DNA from: Mycobacterium fragae
Lineage (GTDB): Bacteria; Actinomycetota; Actinomycetes; Mycobacteriales; Mycobacteriaceae
Assembly: GCF_002102185.1 (NCBI RefSeq)
Contig: NZ_LQOW01000010.1
Coordinates: 1 to 64,000, forward strand
Reading direction: 5' to 3'
DNA length: 64,000 bases
Shown: in pieces, positions 1 to 9,389 of the stretch
How the letters are laid out: every line of letters starts with the position of its first letter
Position numbering within the stretch: the stretch's first letter is position 1
Notes under the pieces: generated by a model
The model's database searches: none
What the model was told of the DNA's origin: nothing
What the model saw: only the letters and a program-made list of their open reading frames with translations
Translations under genes and position numbers: made by a program

Positions 1-174
1 GAGCGGAGTGCGATGATGCCCAAACGCCGTCGCACCCGCGCGCAAAACCGCGCCCACCGCATCGCCACCGAACGCCGACAAAACCACGACGCCCGCATGG
101 CCCGACGGGCCGAATACATGATCTACTTCGGGCCGGCCCCACCCGACAGCGACGACGACCCCCCACCCTTCTGA
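1..174 (+). CDS. C-terminal end of a DUF222/HNH endonuclease (13E12 repeat family), cut by the window edge
   Basis: Frame 1 is open from the first base to TGA at 172-174 (57 residues), so the gene starts upstream of the window. The visible tail is strongly basic (MPKRRRTRAQNRAHRI) and then ends in an acidic, proline-rich stretch, DSDDDPPPF. This composition and ending resemble the C-termini of mycobacterial DUF222/HNH (13E12 repeat) proteins. The HNH catalytic part is not in view, so activity cannot be judged. A short free-standing gene starting at ATG 13 or 16 is possible, but I see no ribosome-binding site for it. The family assignment is from recall of the tail pattern. Confidence 0.55.
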   Translation, partial: ERSAMMPKRRRTRAQNRAHRIATERRQNHDARMARRAEYMIYFGPAPPDSDDDPPPF

Positions 175-239
175 CTGCGGCCCAACGGTTTTACGCAGAG
201 GCGACTGCGAATTCCTGACCCGATCACGCGGTCGCGCAG

Positions 240-258
240 CGTGCTGGACACCAGCACG
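240..258. terminator. Perfect hairpin downstream of the HNH gene
   Basis: CGTGCTGG and CCAGCACG form a perfect 8-bp stem with a 3-nt loop, 66 nt past the HNH stop and 68 nt before the next gene. There is no T-tract, as is usual for mycobacterial terminators. An operator is the alternative. The rest of the 175-326 gap shows nothing I can name. Confidence 0.4.
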
Positions 259-326
259 TCGTTCGCCCCTGCGAGCGCGCTGAAACCAGTTAGATAAGCG
301 GTAGCGTCAGTTGGACGGGAGACACC

Positions 327-614
327 ATGAAGCGCTGCATCGTCGGAGGACTGGCTGGCCTGCTGATGGCCGCAGAGCTGATCGCCGTGGCGCCGCCGGC
401 CAGCGCCGGCTGCCAGTACGGAGGGTCCGTCATCAGCAAATGCGATGGACCCATCCAGCCCGACGGCACCTGGCAACGTTGTGTGGCAGCGCCCCGCCTG
501 GAGTATCGCGGCGCCAGCTCCTACCTAGTGCCGGAGAGGCGCTGCGACTTGATGGGTCCCGACCAGCACCCTGGGGACCTCGCCTTCGCCGACCCACCGA
601 CCCACATCGACTGA
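327..614 (+). CDS. Small secreted cysteine-containing mycobacterial protein
   Basis: 95-residue protein with a clear Sec signal peptide: MKRC, a hydrophobic stretch at about residues 5-25, and an ASA cleavage site before GCQYGG at about residue 28. The mature part holds four cysteines (GCQ, KCDGP, RCVA, RCDL), enough for two disulfides, and the CDGPIQPDGTWQRC segment found in a family of short exported mycobacterial proteins of unknown function. GGGAG lies 5 nt before the ATG. Its last 90 bp overlap the converging gene at 525-1310. No enzymatic motif is visible; the protein is probably extracellular or periplasmic. Confidence 0.8.
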   Translation: MKRCIVGGLAGLLMAAELIAVAPPASAGCQYGGSVISKCDGPIQPDGTWQRCVAAPRLEYRGASSYLVPERRCDLMGPDQHPGDLAFADPPTHID

Positions 615-1310
615 GCCGGGTGACGGGCTGGTCTCACCCGCCTCGTCCAGGCCAGCAAGACGACGCCACGAGCGAATCGCGTGCCGGGTCAACTCGGCCA
701 GCCGGTTCGCCGTGGTGCCTCCGCCTGCGAGCGCGTGAACGTTCTGGGTGTGGGCGATCACCCGGTCAAGTGTCATCAGGTCGTTGTGCACGAACGAGGT
801 CGACTCGTATGCGGCCTGGACAGCGCGCATTCCGGCACCTGTGAGGGTCATCGCCACCGCGCGGGCGGCGCGGGCAGCGGCGTCCCAGTCGGCGATGGAT
901 GGCACGTCGCCAGATGCGGCGGCCTCGTGCAACGCGGCGACATCGAGGATCGCTTTGTGCGCAGTGATTTTGGCGTATCGCAGCAGGCCCCATGTTGGAG
1001 TTGTCAACAGCTCGGCGATCCACGCGTGGACCACGGTCTCGCAAACATCGGCGGTTCCCACCGTCTGCCAAGCGAGGTCGAGCGCGAGCACGCTGTTGTC
1101 CGGTGACAGGTACCCGTCGGGCCCGGCCAGTAGGTCGTTGCACGACTGGACGAGCAGGCTCAGCGGGCGGGCCGAGCAGGTCGGAAAGTCGGTGACCTGC
1201 TCATCACCGTTGATGTAGGAAACCACGTTCATTGCGCAGCCTTTGCCGGAGCCCGGTTGGTGTGATCCTTTGGCCAACCTCAGCGGGTGCGTGATGCGGT
1301 AGAGGTCCAT
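525..1310 (-). CDS. Conserved hypothetical protein, Ala-rich and mainly helical
   Basis: 261 residues. I do not recognise the family. The start at 1310 is supported by AAAGGAG 7-8 nt upstream; an internal Met (MNVVSYING) is a weaker alternative. The middle (about residues 90-225) is alanine-rich and predicted helical, with no signal peptide, membrane segment or catalytic motif I can name. It is divergent from the CGNR regulator at 1443, and the 132-bp gap between them holds a cluster of inverted repeats, so the two may be controlled together. The C-terminal ~30 residues are encoded antisense to the end of the secreted-protein gene. Confidence 0.65.
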   Translation of the reverse strand: MDLYRITHPLRLAKGSHQPGSGKGCAMNVVSYINGDEQVTDFPTCSARPLSLLVQSCNDLLAGPDGYLSPDNSVLALDLAWQTVGTADVCETVVHAWIAELLTTPTWGLLRYAKITAHKAILDVAALHEAAASGDVPSIADWDAAARAARAVAMTLTGAGMRAVQAAYESTSFVHNDLMTLDRVIAHTQNVHALAGGGTTANRLAELTRHAIRSWRRLAGLDEAGETSPSPGSVDVGRWVGEGEVPRVLVGTHQVAAPLRH

Positions 1311-1327
1311 TTCGGTTGGCTCCTTTC

Positions 1328-1440
1328 ACCGTTCATTTGCTAGATACAGCGGCTGGTTACTCACTAGGACGGTCCAGCTGCGTAACCGGTTCATATGGTT
1401 TCAGCTTGCGCTCGGCGATGAAACCGGTCAAGGTGGTTAC
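1328..1440. promoter_or_regulatory. Inverted-repeat cluster in a divergent promoter
   Basis: GGTTAC (1355-1360) faces GTAACC (1382-1387). ACCGGTTCAT (1385-1394) faces ATGAAACCGGT (1418-1428) with one inserted base. A further GGTTAC lies at 1435-1440 and a related ACCGTTCAT at 1328-1336. Lying between two divergent genes, one a probable regulator, these look like operator half-sites. This is inference from symmetry only. Confidence 0.4.
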
Positions 1441-1442
1441 CT

Positions 1443-2018
1443 GTGAGGTTCGTCTACGTGAGCGGGCGCCGCTGCCTCGACTTCGCCGCGACGGTGAGGC
1501 GCCGGGATTCCGCGCACGAAGAACTGCTGACCCACCCGCAACTGCTGTCGGATTGGGCAGTTCAAGCGGGGCTGCTGGACGCTGCCATCGATGTCACCGA
1601 CGACGATTTAGCCGCCGCCCTCGCGCTGCGAGAGGCCATCTACCGGACCGTTATGGCCCGACTCGAAGACCGGCGGCCTGCATCCGCCCACGTCGACCTG
1701 CTCAACGAGCACGCATCCGGAGGCCGGCTCACACCGCGACTGCTGCGAAGCGGGTCTGTTCGCCGCGCGGGCACCGCATCGCAATTGCTTGCAAGCCTGG
1801 CCGCGGATGCGCTTGACCTGCTCGCCGGAGCCGACATCGAGAACGTCAAACGGTGTGCCGACCCGGGCTGCACACGCCTCTACGTGGATGCCTCACGAGC
1901 CAAGAACCGGCAGTGGTGCGGGATGAGCACCTGCGGCAACCGCGCCAAAGTCCAGGCGTTCCGGGCCCGTCAGCGCGGGTCCGCGCGACGGGAACAAACC
2001 GGCCATCACCAAGGTTGA
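1443..2018 (+). CDS. CGNR zinc-finger protein with ABATE domain, probable stress-type transcriptional regulator
   Basis: 191 residues with GTG start. The N-terminal ~130 residues match the ABATE layout (GRRCLDFAATV near the start, then helices with ALREAIYRTV). The C-terminus has the zf-CGNR pattern: CADPGC, then WCGMSTCGNR at about residues 143-167, giving four zinc-binding cysteines, followed by a basic tail. Family members are usually treated as DNA-binding regulators; no target is established. It diverges from the 261-residue gene and ends just before lon, its stop lying inside the HAIR-like element. Autoregulation through the upstream repeats is plausible. Confidence 0.82.
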   Translation: MRFVYVSGRRCLDFAATVRRRDSAHEELLTHPQLLSDWAVQAGLLDAAIDVTDDDLAAALALREAIYRTVMARLEDRRPASAHVDLLNEHASGGRLTPRLLRSGSVRRAGTASQLLASLAADALDLLAGADIENVKRCADPGCTRLYVDASRAKNRQWCGMSTCGNRAKVQAFRARQRGSARREQTGHHQG

Positions 2019-2034
2019 GTGCACAAGACTTAAC
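2014..2034 (+). promoter_or_regulatory. HAIR-like inverted repeat (candidate HspR operator) upstream of lon
   Basis: GTTGAGT, 7 nt, ACTTAAC. The HspR HAIR consensus is CTTGAGT-N7-ACTCAAG; the left half matches 6/7 and the right half 5/7 with exact N7 spacing. It lies 12 nt before the lon start. HspR control of lon is known in Streptomyces. Binding here is inference. Confidence 0.5.
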
Positions 2035-2046
2035 TTTGGAGGATTG

Positions 2047-4365
<2,319 letters not shown>

Positions 4366-4376
4366 CGTTCGCGGGC

Positions 4377-4757
4377 GTGAACAACCTCAAGCGGCGCGTC
4401 GTCCACAATGTGCAGCGCCTCGTCGTCAACCCGGTTGGCCGAAAGCTGCCGCTGACGATGTTGGAAACCATCGGCCGCAAGTCGGGCCAGCCTCGGCGCA
4501 CCGCGATCGGTGGCCGGGTGATCGACAACCAGTTCTGGATGGTCTCCGAGCACGGCGAGCGATCGCACTACGTGCTCAACATCAAGGCCAATCCGAAGGT
4601 GCGGGTGCGGGTTCACGGGCGGTGGCGCACCGGAACCGCCCACCTGATGCCCGACGACGACGCGAAAGCGCGCCTGCGTAGCCTGCCCGGACTCAACAGC
4701 GCCGCGGTCCGCCTGATGGGCAGCGACTTACTGACCATCCGGGTGGATCTCGACTAA
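4377..4757 (+). CDS. Ddn-type nitroreductase / deazaflavin (F420)-dependent oxidoreductase
   Basis: 126 residues, GTG start 11 nt after lon. It shows the family pattern: LETIGRKSGQPRRTAIGG (the R-K-S-G loop contacting F420 in Ddn relatives), a central beta region (FWMVSEHGERSHYVLNIKANPKVRVRV), and WRTGTAHLM leading to a short C-terminal helix. The family uses reduced cofactor F420 to reduce quinones, nitroaromatics or unsaturated substrates; the substrate here is unknown. Close spacing to lon suggests cotranscription. A second member is at 59217-59663. Confidence 0.85.
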   Translation: MNNLKRRVVHNVQRLVVNPVGRKLPLTMLETIGRKSGQPRRTAIGGRVIDNQFWMVSEHGERSHYVLNIKANPKVRVRVHGRWRTGTAHLMPDDDAKARLRSLPGLNSAAVRLMGSDLLTIRVDLD

Positions 4758-4766
4758 CGTCTGCGC

Positions 4767-5099
4767 ATGGCGTATGACAGGGAGCTTGCCGAGCGGATCC
4801 GCGAGGCGTTGTCCGGCGTGCGGGGCGTCGAGGAAAAGCCGATGTTCGGCGGGCTCGCCTTCTTGATCAACGGCAACATGTCCGTGGCGGCCAGCGGTCA
4901 GGGCGGCCTGCTGGTGCGAGTCTCGCCGCAGGACTCAGACAAGCTGCTCGATCGCGCCCACGTCAGCCCGATGGTGATGCGGGGCCGCGAAGCCCGCGGC
5001 TGGCTGCGGGTGGACGCCGACGGGGTGAAAACCAAACGTCAGCTGCAGACCTGGGTGACCCGTGGGGCTGACTACGCCAGCAGCCTGCCGCCCAAATGA
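4767..5099 (+). CDS. TfoX N-terminal domain family protein
   Basis: 110 residues. MAYDRELAERIREALS, then VEEKPMFGGLAFLINGNM, is the TfoX_N fold signature (MFGG followed by FxxNG). Members of this stand-alone family are small cytosolic proteins of unknown function; the competence role of Haemophilus TfoX/Sxy should not be transferred. It starts 10 nt after the Ddn-like gene, consistent with an operon. No metal or catalytic motif is visible. Confidence 0.85.
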   Translation: MAYDRELAERIREALSGVRGVEEKPMFGGLAFLINGNMSVAASGQGGLLVRVSPQDSDKLLDRAHVSPMVMRGREARGWLRVDADGVKTKRQLQTWVTRGADYASSLPPK

Positions 5100-5140
5100 C
5101 GGCGCGTTTGTGAGCTGGCCTCGCGGGTACGCCGTGCGTT

Positions 5141-5776
5141 ATGGACGAGCAGGCGCAGCTGGTGCGACGGCTGCTGAAGGTCGCGGGCACCACATACGCG
5201 GCGGAGGCGGGAGTCCGCGTCAGCGATAAGCCGATGCCGCTTTTCCAGCTGCTGGTGCTGTGCATGTTGTCCAGCAAGCCGATTGACGCATCGATCGCCA
5301 TGCGCGCGGGGCGTGAATTGTTCAAAGCGGGTTTGCGAACGCCGAAGGCGGTGCTGGCGTCGAACCGGCGCACCATGATCAGCGCGTTCGGTCGCGCCCA
5401 CTATGTGCGCTACGACGAGAGCTCAGCCACCCGGCTCACCGACATCGCCGAGCGGGTGCGCGACGAGTACTCCGGTGATTTGCGCGAACTCGCACGACGC
5501 AGCGAACACAATGCACGGACGGCCGCCGGGATGCTCCAGCAGTTCAACGGAATCGGAGCCACCGGTGCCGACATCTTCCTGCGCGAAGTGCAAGACGTAT
5601 GGACTTGGGCGAGGCCGTATTTCGACAAGCGGGCCACCGGCGCCGCCAAGCAGCTGGGTTTGCCCACCGATCCGGCGGAACTGGGTTCGCTGGCGCCGCG
5701 CTCCAACGCACGCCTGGCCGCAGCCCTGGTGCGGGCGTCACTGGATGCCGACGTGCGCCGGCAGGTGTCCGGTTGA
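5141..5776 (+). CDS. HhH-GPD superfamily DNA glycosylase-like protein
   Basis: 211 residues resembling the endonuclease III fold: an all-helical N-terminus (PLFQLLVLCMLSSKPID) and a helix-hairpin-helix around FNGIGATGADIFLREV (about residues 132-147), followed by an Asp (PYFDKR) where GPD enzymes carry the catalytic aspartate. The Lys of bifunctional glycosylase/lyases (GVGRKTA in EndoIII) is replaced here (GIGATGA), and there are no C-terminal [4Fe-4S] cysteines. If active, it would be a monofunctional base-excision glycosylase. The lesion is unknown. It precedes the DUF72 gene by 7 nt, suggesting cotranscription. The ribosome-binding site for ATG 5141 is weak. Confidence 0.75.
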   Translation: MDEQAQLVRRLLKVAGTTYAAEAGVRVSDKPMPLFQLLVLCMLSSKPIDASIAMRAGRELFKAGLRTPKAVLASNRRTMISAFGRAHYVRYDESSATRLTDIAERVRDEYSGDLRELARRSEHNARTAAGMLQQFNGIGATGADIFLREVQDVWTWARPYFDKRATGAAKQLGLPTDPAELGSLAPRSNARLAAALVRASLDADVRRQVSG

Positions 5777-5783
5777 GCCGCCG

Positions 5784-6509
5784 GTGAGCGTGCGGATCGG
5801 CACCTCCGGATGGTCTTATGACCATTGGGCCGACGTGCTCTACCCGCCCGGATTGGCGTCGTCGCGCCGATTGGCCCGCTACGTCGAAGTGTTCGACACG
5901 GTCGAATTGAACGCCAGTTTCTATCGCTGGCCCAAGGATTCGACGTTCGCCGGGTGGCGCCAGCAGCTGCCCGATGGATTCGCGATGTCGGTGAAGGCGC
6001 ATCGCGGCCTCACCCACTACCGGCGGCTGACCGCGCCGGAGCCGTGGATTGAGCGATTCGAGCGCTGCTGGCAGCTGCTCGGTGATCGCCGCGGTGTGCT
6101 GCTGGTTCAGCTGCATCCCGAGCAACGCCGCGATGACGCGCGCCTCGATGGCTTTCTCGCCAGTGTGCCGGAGTCCATCAGGGTGGCCGTCGAACTGCGC
6201 CACCCGTCCTGGAACGACCCCGCGGTGTATGCCGTGCTGCACAGCCACCGTGCCGCCTACGTCGTGATGAGCGGTGCCGGGCTGCCTTGCATTCCGCGGG
6301 CAACCACCGATTTCGTGTATGCGCGGATGCATGGCCCGGACCCGGATTCGATGTACGCGGGCTCCTACTCGCCCGATGAGTTGAAAAGCTGGGCCGACCG
6401 GATCGCGGCCTGGGACGGCGAAGGCAGAGACGTCTGGTTGTACTTCAACAACGACCCGCACGGCCATGCCGTTCGCAACGCCCTCTTTTTGCGGGACCTT
6501 TTGGGTTGA
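5784..6509 (+). CDS. DUF72 family protein
   Basis: 241 residues, GTG start chosen because the domain begins right there with IGTSGWSYDHW, the DUF72 opening motif. Further family features are VELNASFYRWP at about 35-45, AVELRHPSW near 139, FVYARMHG near 180, and WLYFNNDPHGHAVRNA at the C-terminus. DUF72 proteins have a TIM-barrel-like fold; their biochemical role is not established. The same frame stays open leftwards through the HhH gene, but that part is a shadow. It starts 7 nt after the HhH-GPD gene, an association that hints at nucleic-acid metabolism. Confidence 0.88.
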   Translation: MSVRIGTSGWSYDHWADVLYPPGLASSRRLARYVEVFDTVELNASFYRWPKDSTFAGWRQQLPDGFAMSVKAHRGLTHYRRLTAPEPWIERFERCWQLLGDRRGVLLVQLHPEQRRDDARLDGFLASVPESIRVAVELRHPSWNDPAVYAVLHSHRAAYVVMSGAGLPCIPRATTDFVYARMHGPDPDSMYAGSYSPDELKSWADRIAAWDGEGRDVWLYFNNDPHGHAVRNALFLRDLLG

Positions 6510-6532
6510 CCCGCGCCGAGTAGGCTGTCTGC

Positions 6533-7765
6533 ATGGCCAAGTCGACTACTTTTGTCATCGTGGGCGGCGGGCTCGCCGGAGCCAAGGCGGCGGAAGCCTT
6601 GCGCGACAAAGACTTCGACGGGCAAGTCGTTCTCATCGCCGAAGAAGAGCATCTGCCCTACGAGCGGCCTCCGCTCTCGAAGGAATTCCTCGCCGGCAAA
6701 AAGTCGCTGAGCGAGTTCACCGTGCACGACTCCGCCTGGTACCAGGAGCACGATGTTGACCTGCGGCTTGGTGCCCTGGCGGTATCGGTGGATGCGGCTG
6801 CGCACACCGTCGGTCTCGCCGACGACAGCACCGTCGGATACGACAAGCTGCTACTGGCCACCGGGTCGCGCTCCCGGCGCTTGCCCATCCCGGGCGCCGA
6901 TGCCGCCGGAGTTCTTTATCTACGGACATATGACGACGGCGAAGCGCTGAATTCCCAACTGGCGGAAGGCTCTTCGCTGGCCGTGGTGGGCGCCGGCTGG
7001 ATCGGGCTGGAAGTGGCCGCCAGCGCCCGCCAGCGCGGTGTCAACGTCGCCGTCGTCGAGACCGCGAAGCTGCCGCTGATGGCCGCGCTCGGCGAAGAGG
7101 TCGGCACCGTATTCGCCAAGCTGCATCGTGACCATGGCGTCGACCTGCGGTTGGAGTCTGCGGTCGAGGAGATCTCGACCGCCGACGGCAAGGCCACGGG
7201 GCTGCGTCTGCGCGACGGGTCGACGATCGCCGCCGACGCCGTGCTGGTGGCTGTCGGCGCGCAACCCAACATCGAACTCGCCGAACAAGCCGGTCTGGCG
7301 ATGGGCGATGGCGGGGTGCTGGTCGACGCAACGCTGCACACCAGCGATGCCGACATCTACGCGGTGGGTGACATCGCCGCCGCCGAACATCCGCTGTTCG
7401 GTACCAGAATCCGCACCGAACACTGGGCCAACGCGCTCAAACAGCCCGCCATTGCGGTCGCCGGCATGCTCGGTGAATCGACCGAATACGCCGAATTGCC
7501 TTACTTTTTCACCGACCAGTACGACCTCGGGATGGAGTATGCCGGCCACGCGCCGAGCTATGACCGGGTGGTGTTCCGCGGCGACGTCGACGGGCGTGAA
7601 TTCGTCGCGTTCTGGCTCGACGCCGACAACCGGGTGCTGGCCGGAATGAACGTCAACATCTGGGATGTGCTCGACGACGTCAAGGAACTGATCCGGTCCA
7701 GGCGCCCGGTAGACCGCGATCGGTTGGCCGATCCACAGGCGCCGCTGGGCGAGCTGGTCGGCTAG
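6533..7765 (+). CDS. FAD-dependent ferredoxin/rubredoxin-type reductase (Rv1869c-like)
   Basis: 410 residues. FAD-binding GGGLAGAKAAEALR near residue 10, ERPPLSKEFLAGKK near 44, NAD-binding VVGAGWIGLEVAAS near 150, and FAD-contacting AVGDIA near 280, followed by the reductase C-terminal domain. This is the ferredoxin-NAD(P) reductase class that feeds electrons from NAD(P)H to a ferredoxin, usually for a P450 or oxygenase. No ferredoxin or P450 gene lies next to it, so the partner is unknown. It is followed 10 nt later by an SDR and then a binding-protein gene on the same strand. Gene order matches Rv1869c beside Rv1866-Rv1868. Confidence 0.9.
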   Translation: MAKSTTFVIVGGGLAGAKAAEALRDKDFDGQVVLIAEEEHLPYERPPLSKEFLAGKKSLSEFTVHDSAWYQEHDVDLRLGALAVSVDAAAHTVGLADDSTVGYDKLLLATGSRSRRLPIPGADAAGVLYLRTYDDGEALNSQLAEGSSLAVVGAGWIGLEVAASARQRGVNVAVVETAKLPLMAALGEEVGTVFAKLHRDHGVDLRLESAVEEISTADGKATGLRLRDGSTIAADAVLVAVGAQPNIELAEQAGLAMGDGGVLVDATLHTSDADIYAVGDIAAAEHPLFGTRIRTEHWANALKQPAIAVAGMLGESTEYAELPYFFTDQYDLGMEYAGHAPSYDRVVFRGDVDGREFVAFWLDADNRVLAGMNVNIWDVLDDVKELIRSRRPVDRDRLADPQAPLGELVG

Positions 7766-7775
7766 GCCTGTGCCG

Positions 7776-8519
7776 ATGTCCCGAGTTGCGCTGATCACCG
7801 GCGCCAGCCGCGGAATCGGCGCGGCCGCCGCCCGGGTTCTCGCCGGCCGCGGGTTTCGGGTGGTGGTCAACTACCGCGCCAGCGCCGCGGAGGCGCAGGA
7901 GGTGGTCGGCGCCATCACCGCAGCCGGGGGTGAAGCCGTCCCGATTCGGGCCGATGTCACCGCCGCCGATGATGTGTCGGCGATGTCGGATGAAATCGGG
8001 CAGCGGTGGGGCGGAGTGGACGTGCTGGTGCACAACGCGTTGATACCGTTTGCGGTCACATCCTTCGCAGAGCTCACCTGGGAACAGCTCGGCGGCAAGC
8101 TGGAACAAGAACTGCATGCTGCGTTCTTGGTGACGAAAGCCGTTGTGCCGAAGATGCTTTCCAGTGGCTACGGACGACTGATCTATCTCACCACCGGGCT
8201 GTCGCGGCGTCCGCGTGACGGGATGATCACCCTGGGCACTGCCAAGGCGGCGCTGGACCAGTTCGTCCGCTTCGTCGCGCTCGAGCTTGCGCCGCGCGGT
8301 ATCACGGCCAACCTCGTCGCGCCGGCGACGGTCGATGAAACACGGGTGACCGAGCAGCTGACGCCCGAGCAGATGCGCGCACTCGGCGCGGCCGCACCGA
8401 TGGGACGGCTCGTCACTCCCGACGAGGTGGCCAAGACCGTGGCGTTCTTGGCGAGTGACGATTCCGGTTTCACCACCGGGCATTACATTCCCGTCAACGG
8501 CGGGCTTGCAATGGACTGA
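7776..8519 (+). CDS. SDR-fold protein lacking the catalytic tyrosine
   Basis: 247 residues with a classical SDR Rossmann fold: TGASRGIG at 8-15, an NNAG-equivalent HNAL at 86-89, and a C-terminal HYIPVNGG. The active site is abnormal. The YxxxK tyrosine is Leu153 (LGTAK, Lys157 kept) and the usual catalytic serine region reads LTT at 138-140. The codon is CTG, so the Leu is in the DNA. Classical carbonyl reduction is therefore unlikely; a binding or non-redox role is possible. Start is ATG 7776 (MSRVALITG); GTG 7770 is an alternative. It sits between the reductase and the binding protein with gaps of 10 and 2 nt, so it is probably part of one operon. Confidence 0.85.
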   Translation: MSRVALITGASRGIGAAAARVLAGRGFRVVVNYRASAAEAQEVVGAITAAGGEAVPIRADVTAADDVSAMSDEIGQRWGGVDVLVHNALIPFAVTSFAELTWEQLGGKLEQELHAAFLVTKAVVPKMLSSGYGRLIYLTTGLSRRPRDGMITLGTAKAALDQFVRFVALELAPRGITANLVAPATVDETRVTEQLTPEQMRALGAAAPMGRLVTPDEVAKTVAFLASDDSGFTTGHYIPVNGGLAMD

Positions 8520-8521
8520 AC

Positions 8522-9388
8522 ATGCACACGATCGATTTGGCCTATGTCGGGCGCGGCATCCACGAGGAACTGGTCGCCCACGTCGCCGAACAGGAAGGCT
8601 ATTTCGACGACGAAGGTGTCCATGTGGCGCTGCGCGACGGAAGCGGTTGGGAGACGGAAAGGCTGCGAGGCGGTGCGTCGATCGGTATCGGCCGCGCGCT
8701 GGTGTCGCGGTTGACCGACGGGCTCGAGTGGCAGGCGCTGTGCGTCAACACGCATCGTCCGCTGTTTTGGTTCCTCGGCGGCGCAGACGTGCAATCCATG
8801 GCCGATCTGCGCGGTCGTCGGCTCGCCGTTCACGCGCCGCACACCGCCCCCGGATGCTTCGCGCGGATCGTGTTGCGCAAGCACGGTCTTGACCCCGACC
8901 ATGATCTCGATTGCGTGATCCGGTCTCCGGGCGATTATCAGATGGATCTGCGGCGGCTTCGGGACGGCTCTGTAGACGCGGCATACGTCGGCAGCACGCT
9001 GGCACCCGAACAGGTCGCCGCGGAAGAGGGTTTCCACGTGCTGGCCTGGGTCGGGGATCACTTTCAGATCCCCGCGGTGGGAATCGCCGCCGACACGTCA
9101 CGGCTCTCGATTGTCAGCCCGGCGCTTCAGGCGTTGGTGCGGGCCAACCGGCGCGCGCTGAAAGCGATCGCCGAACAGCCCGATCTGGCCGTCGATTACG
9201 TCGCCGCATTGCTCAATCGCCTGACCCGCGACGAGGCGCAGCAGCACTATGACCGCTACATCAAGCCGTATTTCAGTGCCGACGGCCGAGTGGACATCGA
9301 CGTCGCCCAGAAAGCGATCGACACGGTCGCGGCCGAACTCGGTGTCGCCTCGACTTCGGCCGACAACGTCTACCAGCTGGCCCGCTGA
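8522..9388 (+). CDS. NMT1/SsuA-like substrate-binding protein without signal peptide
   Basis: 288 residues. The opening MHTIDLAYVGRGIHEELVAHVAEQEGYF and the MADLRGRRLAVH segment near residue 100 fit periplasmic-binding-fold proteins of the NMT1/THI5/SsuA type, which bind small sulfonate, nitrate or pyrimidine-like ligands. There is no signal peptide or lipobox, and no permease or ATPase gene is adjacent, so it probably acts in the cytoplasm as an enzyme-like or sensing protein rather than as a transporter subunit. It starts 2 nt after the SDR stop and is probably translationally coupled. It ends 1 nt from the converging 707-residue gene. The ligand cannot be read from sequence. Confidence 0.75.
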   Translation: MHTIDLAYVGRGIHEELVAHVAEQEGYFDDEGVHVALRDGSGWETERLRGGASIGIGRALVSRLTDGLEWQALCVNTHRPLFWFLGGADVQSMADLRGRRLAVHAPHTAPGCFARIVLRKHGLDPDHDLDCVIRSPGDYQMDLRRLRDGSVDAAYVGSTLAPEQVAAEEGFHVLAWVGDHFQIPAVGIAADTSRLSIVSPALQALVRANRRALKAIAEQPDLAVDYVAALLNRLTRDEAQQHYDRYIKPYFSADGRVDIDVAQKAIDTVAAELGVASTSADNVYQLAR

Positions 9389-9389
9389 A

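Noticed and set aside
5403..5783. Upstream extension of the DUF72 frame
   Set aside because: It overlaps the HhH gene almost entirely; the DUF72 domain starts right at GTG 5784.
5544..6467. 307-codon minus-strand frame over the HhH and DUF72 genes
   Set aside because: Shadow of two well-supported genes; no ribosome-binding site or family motif.
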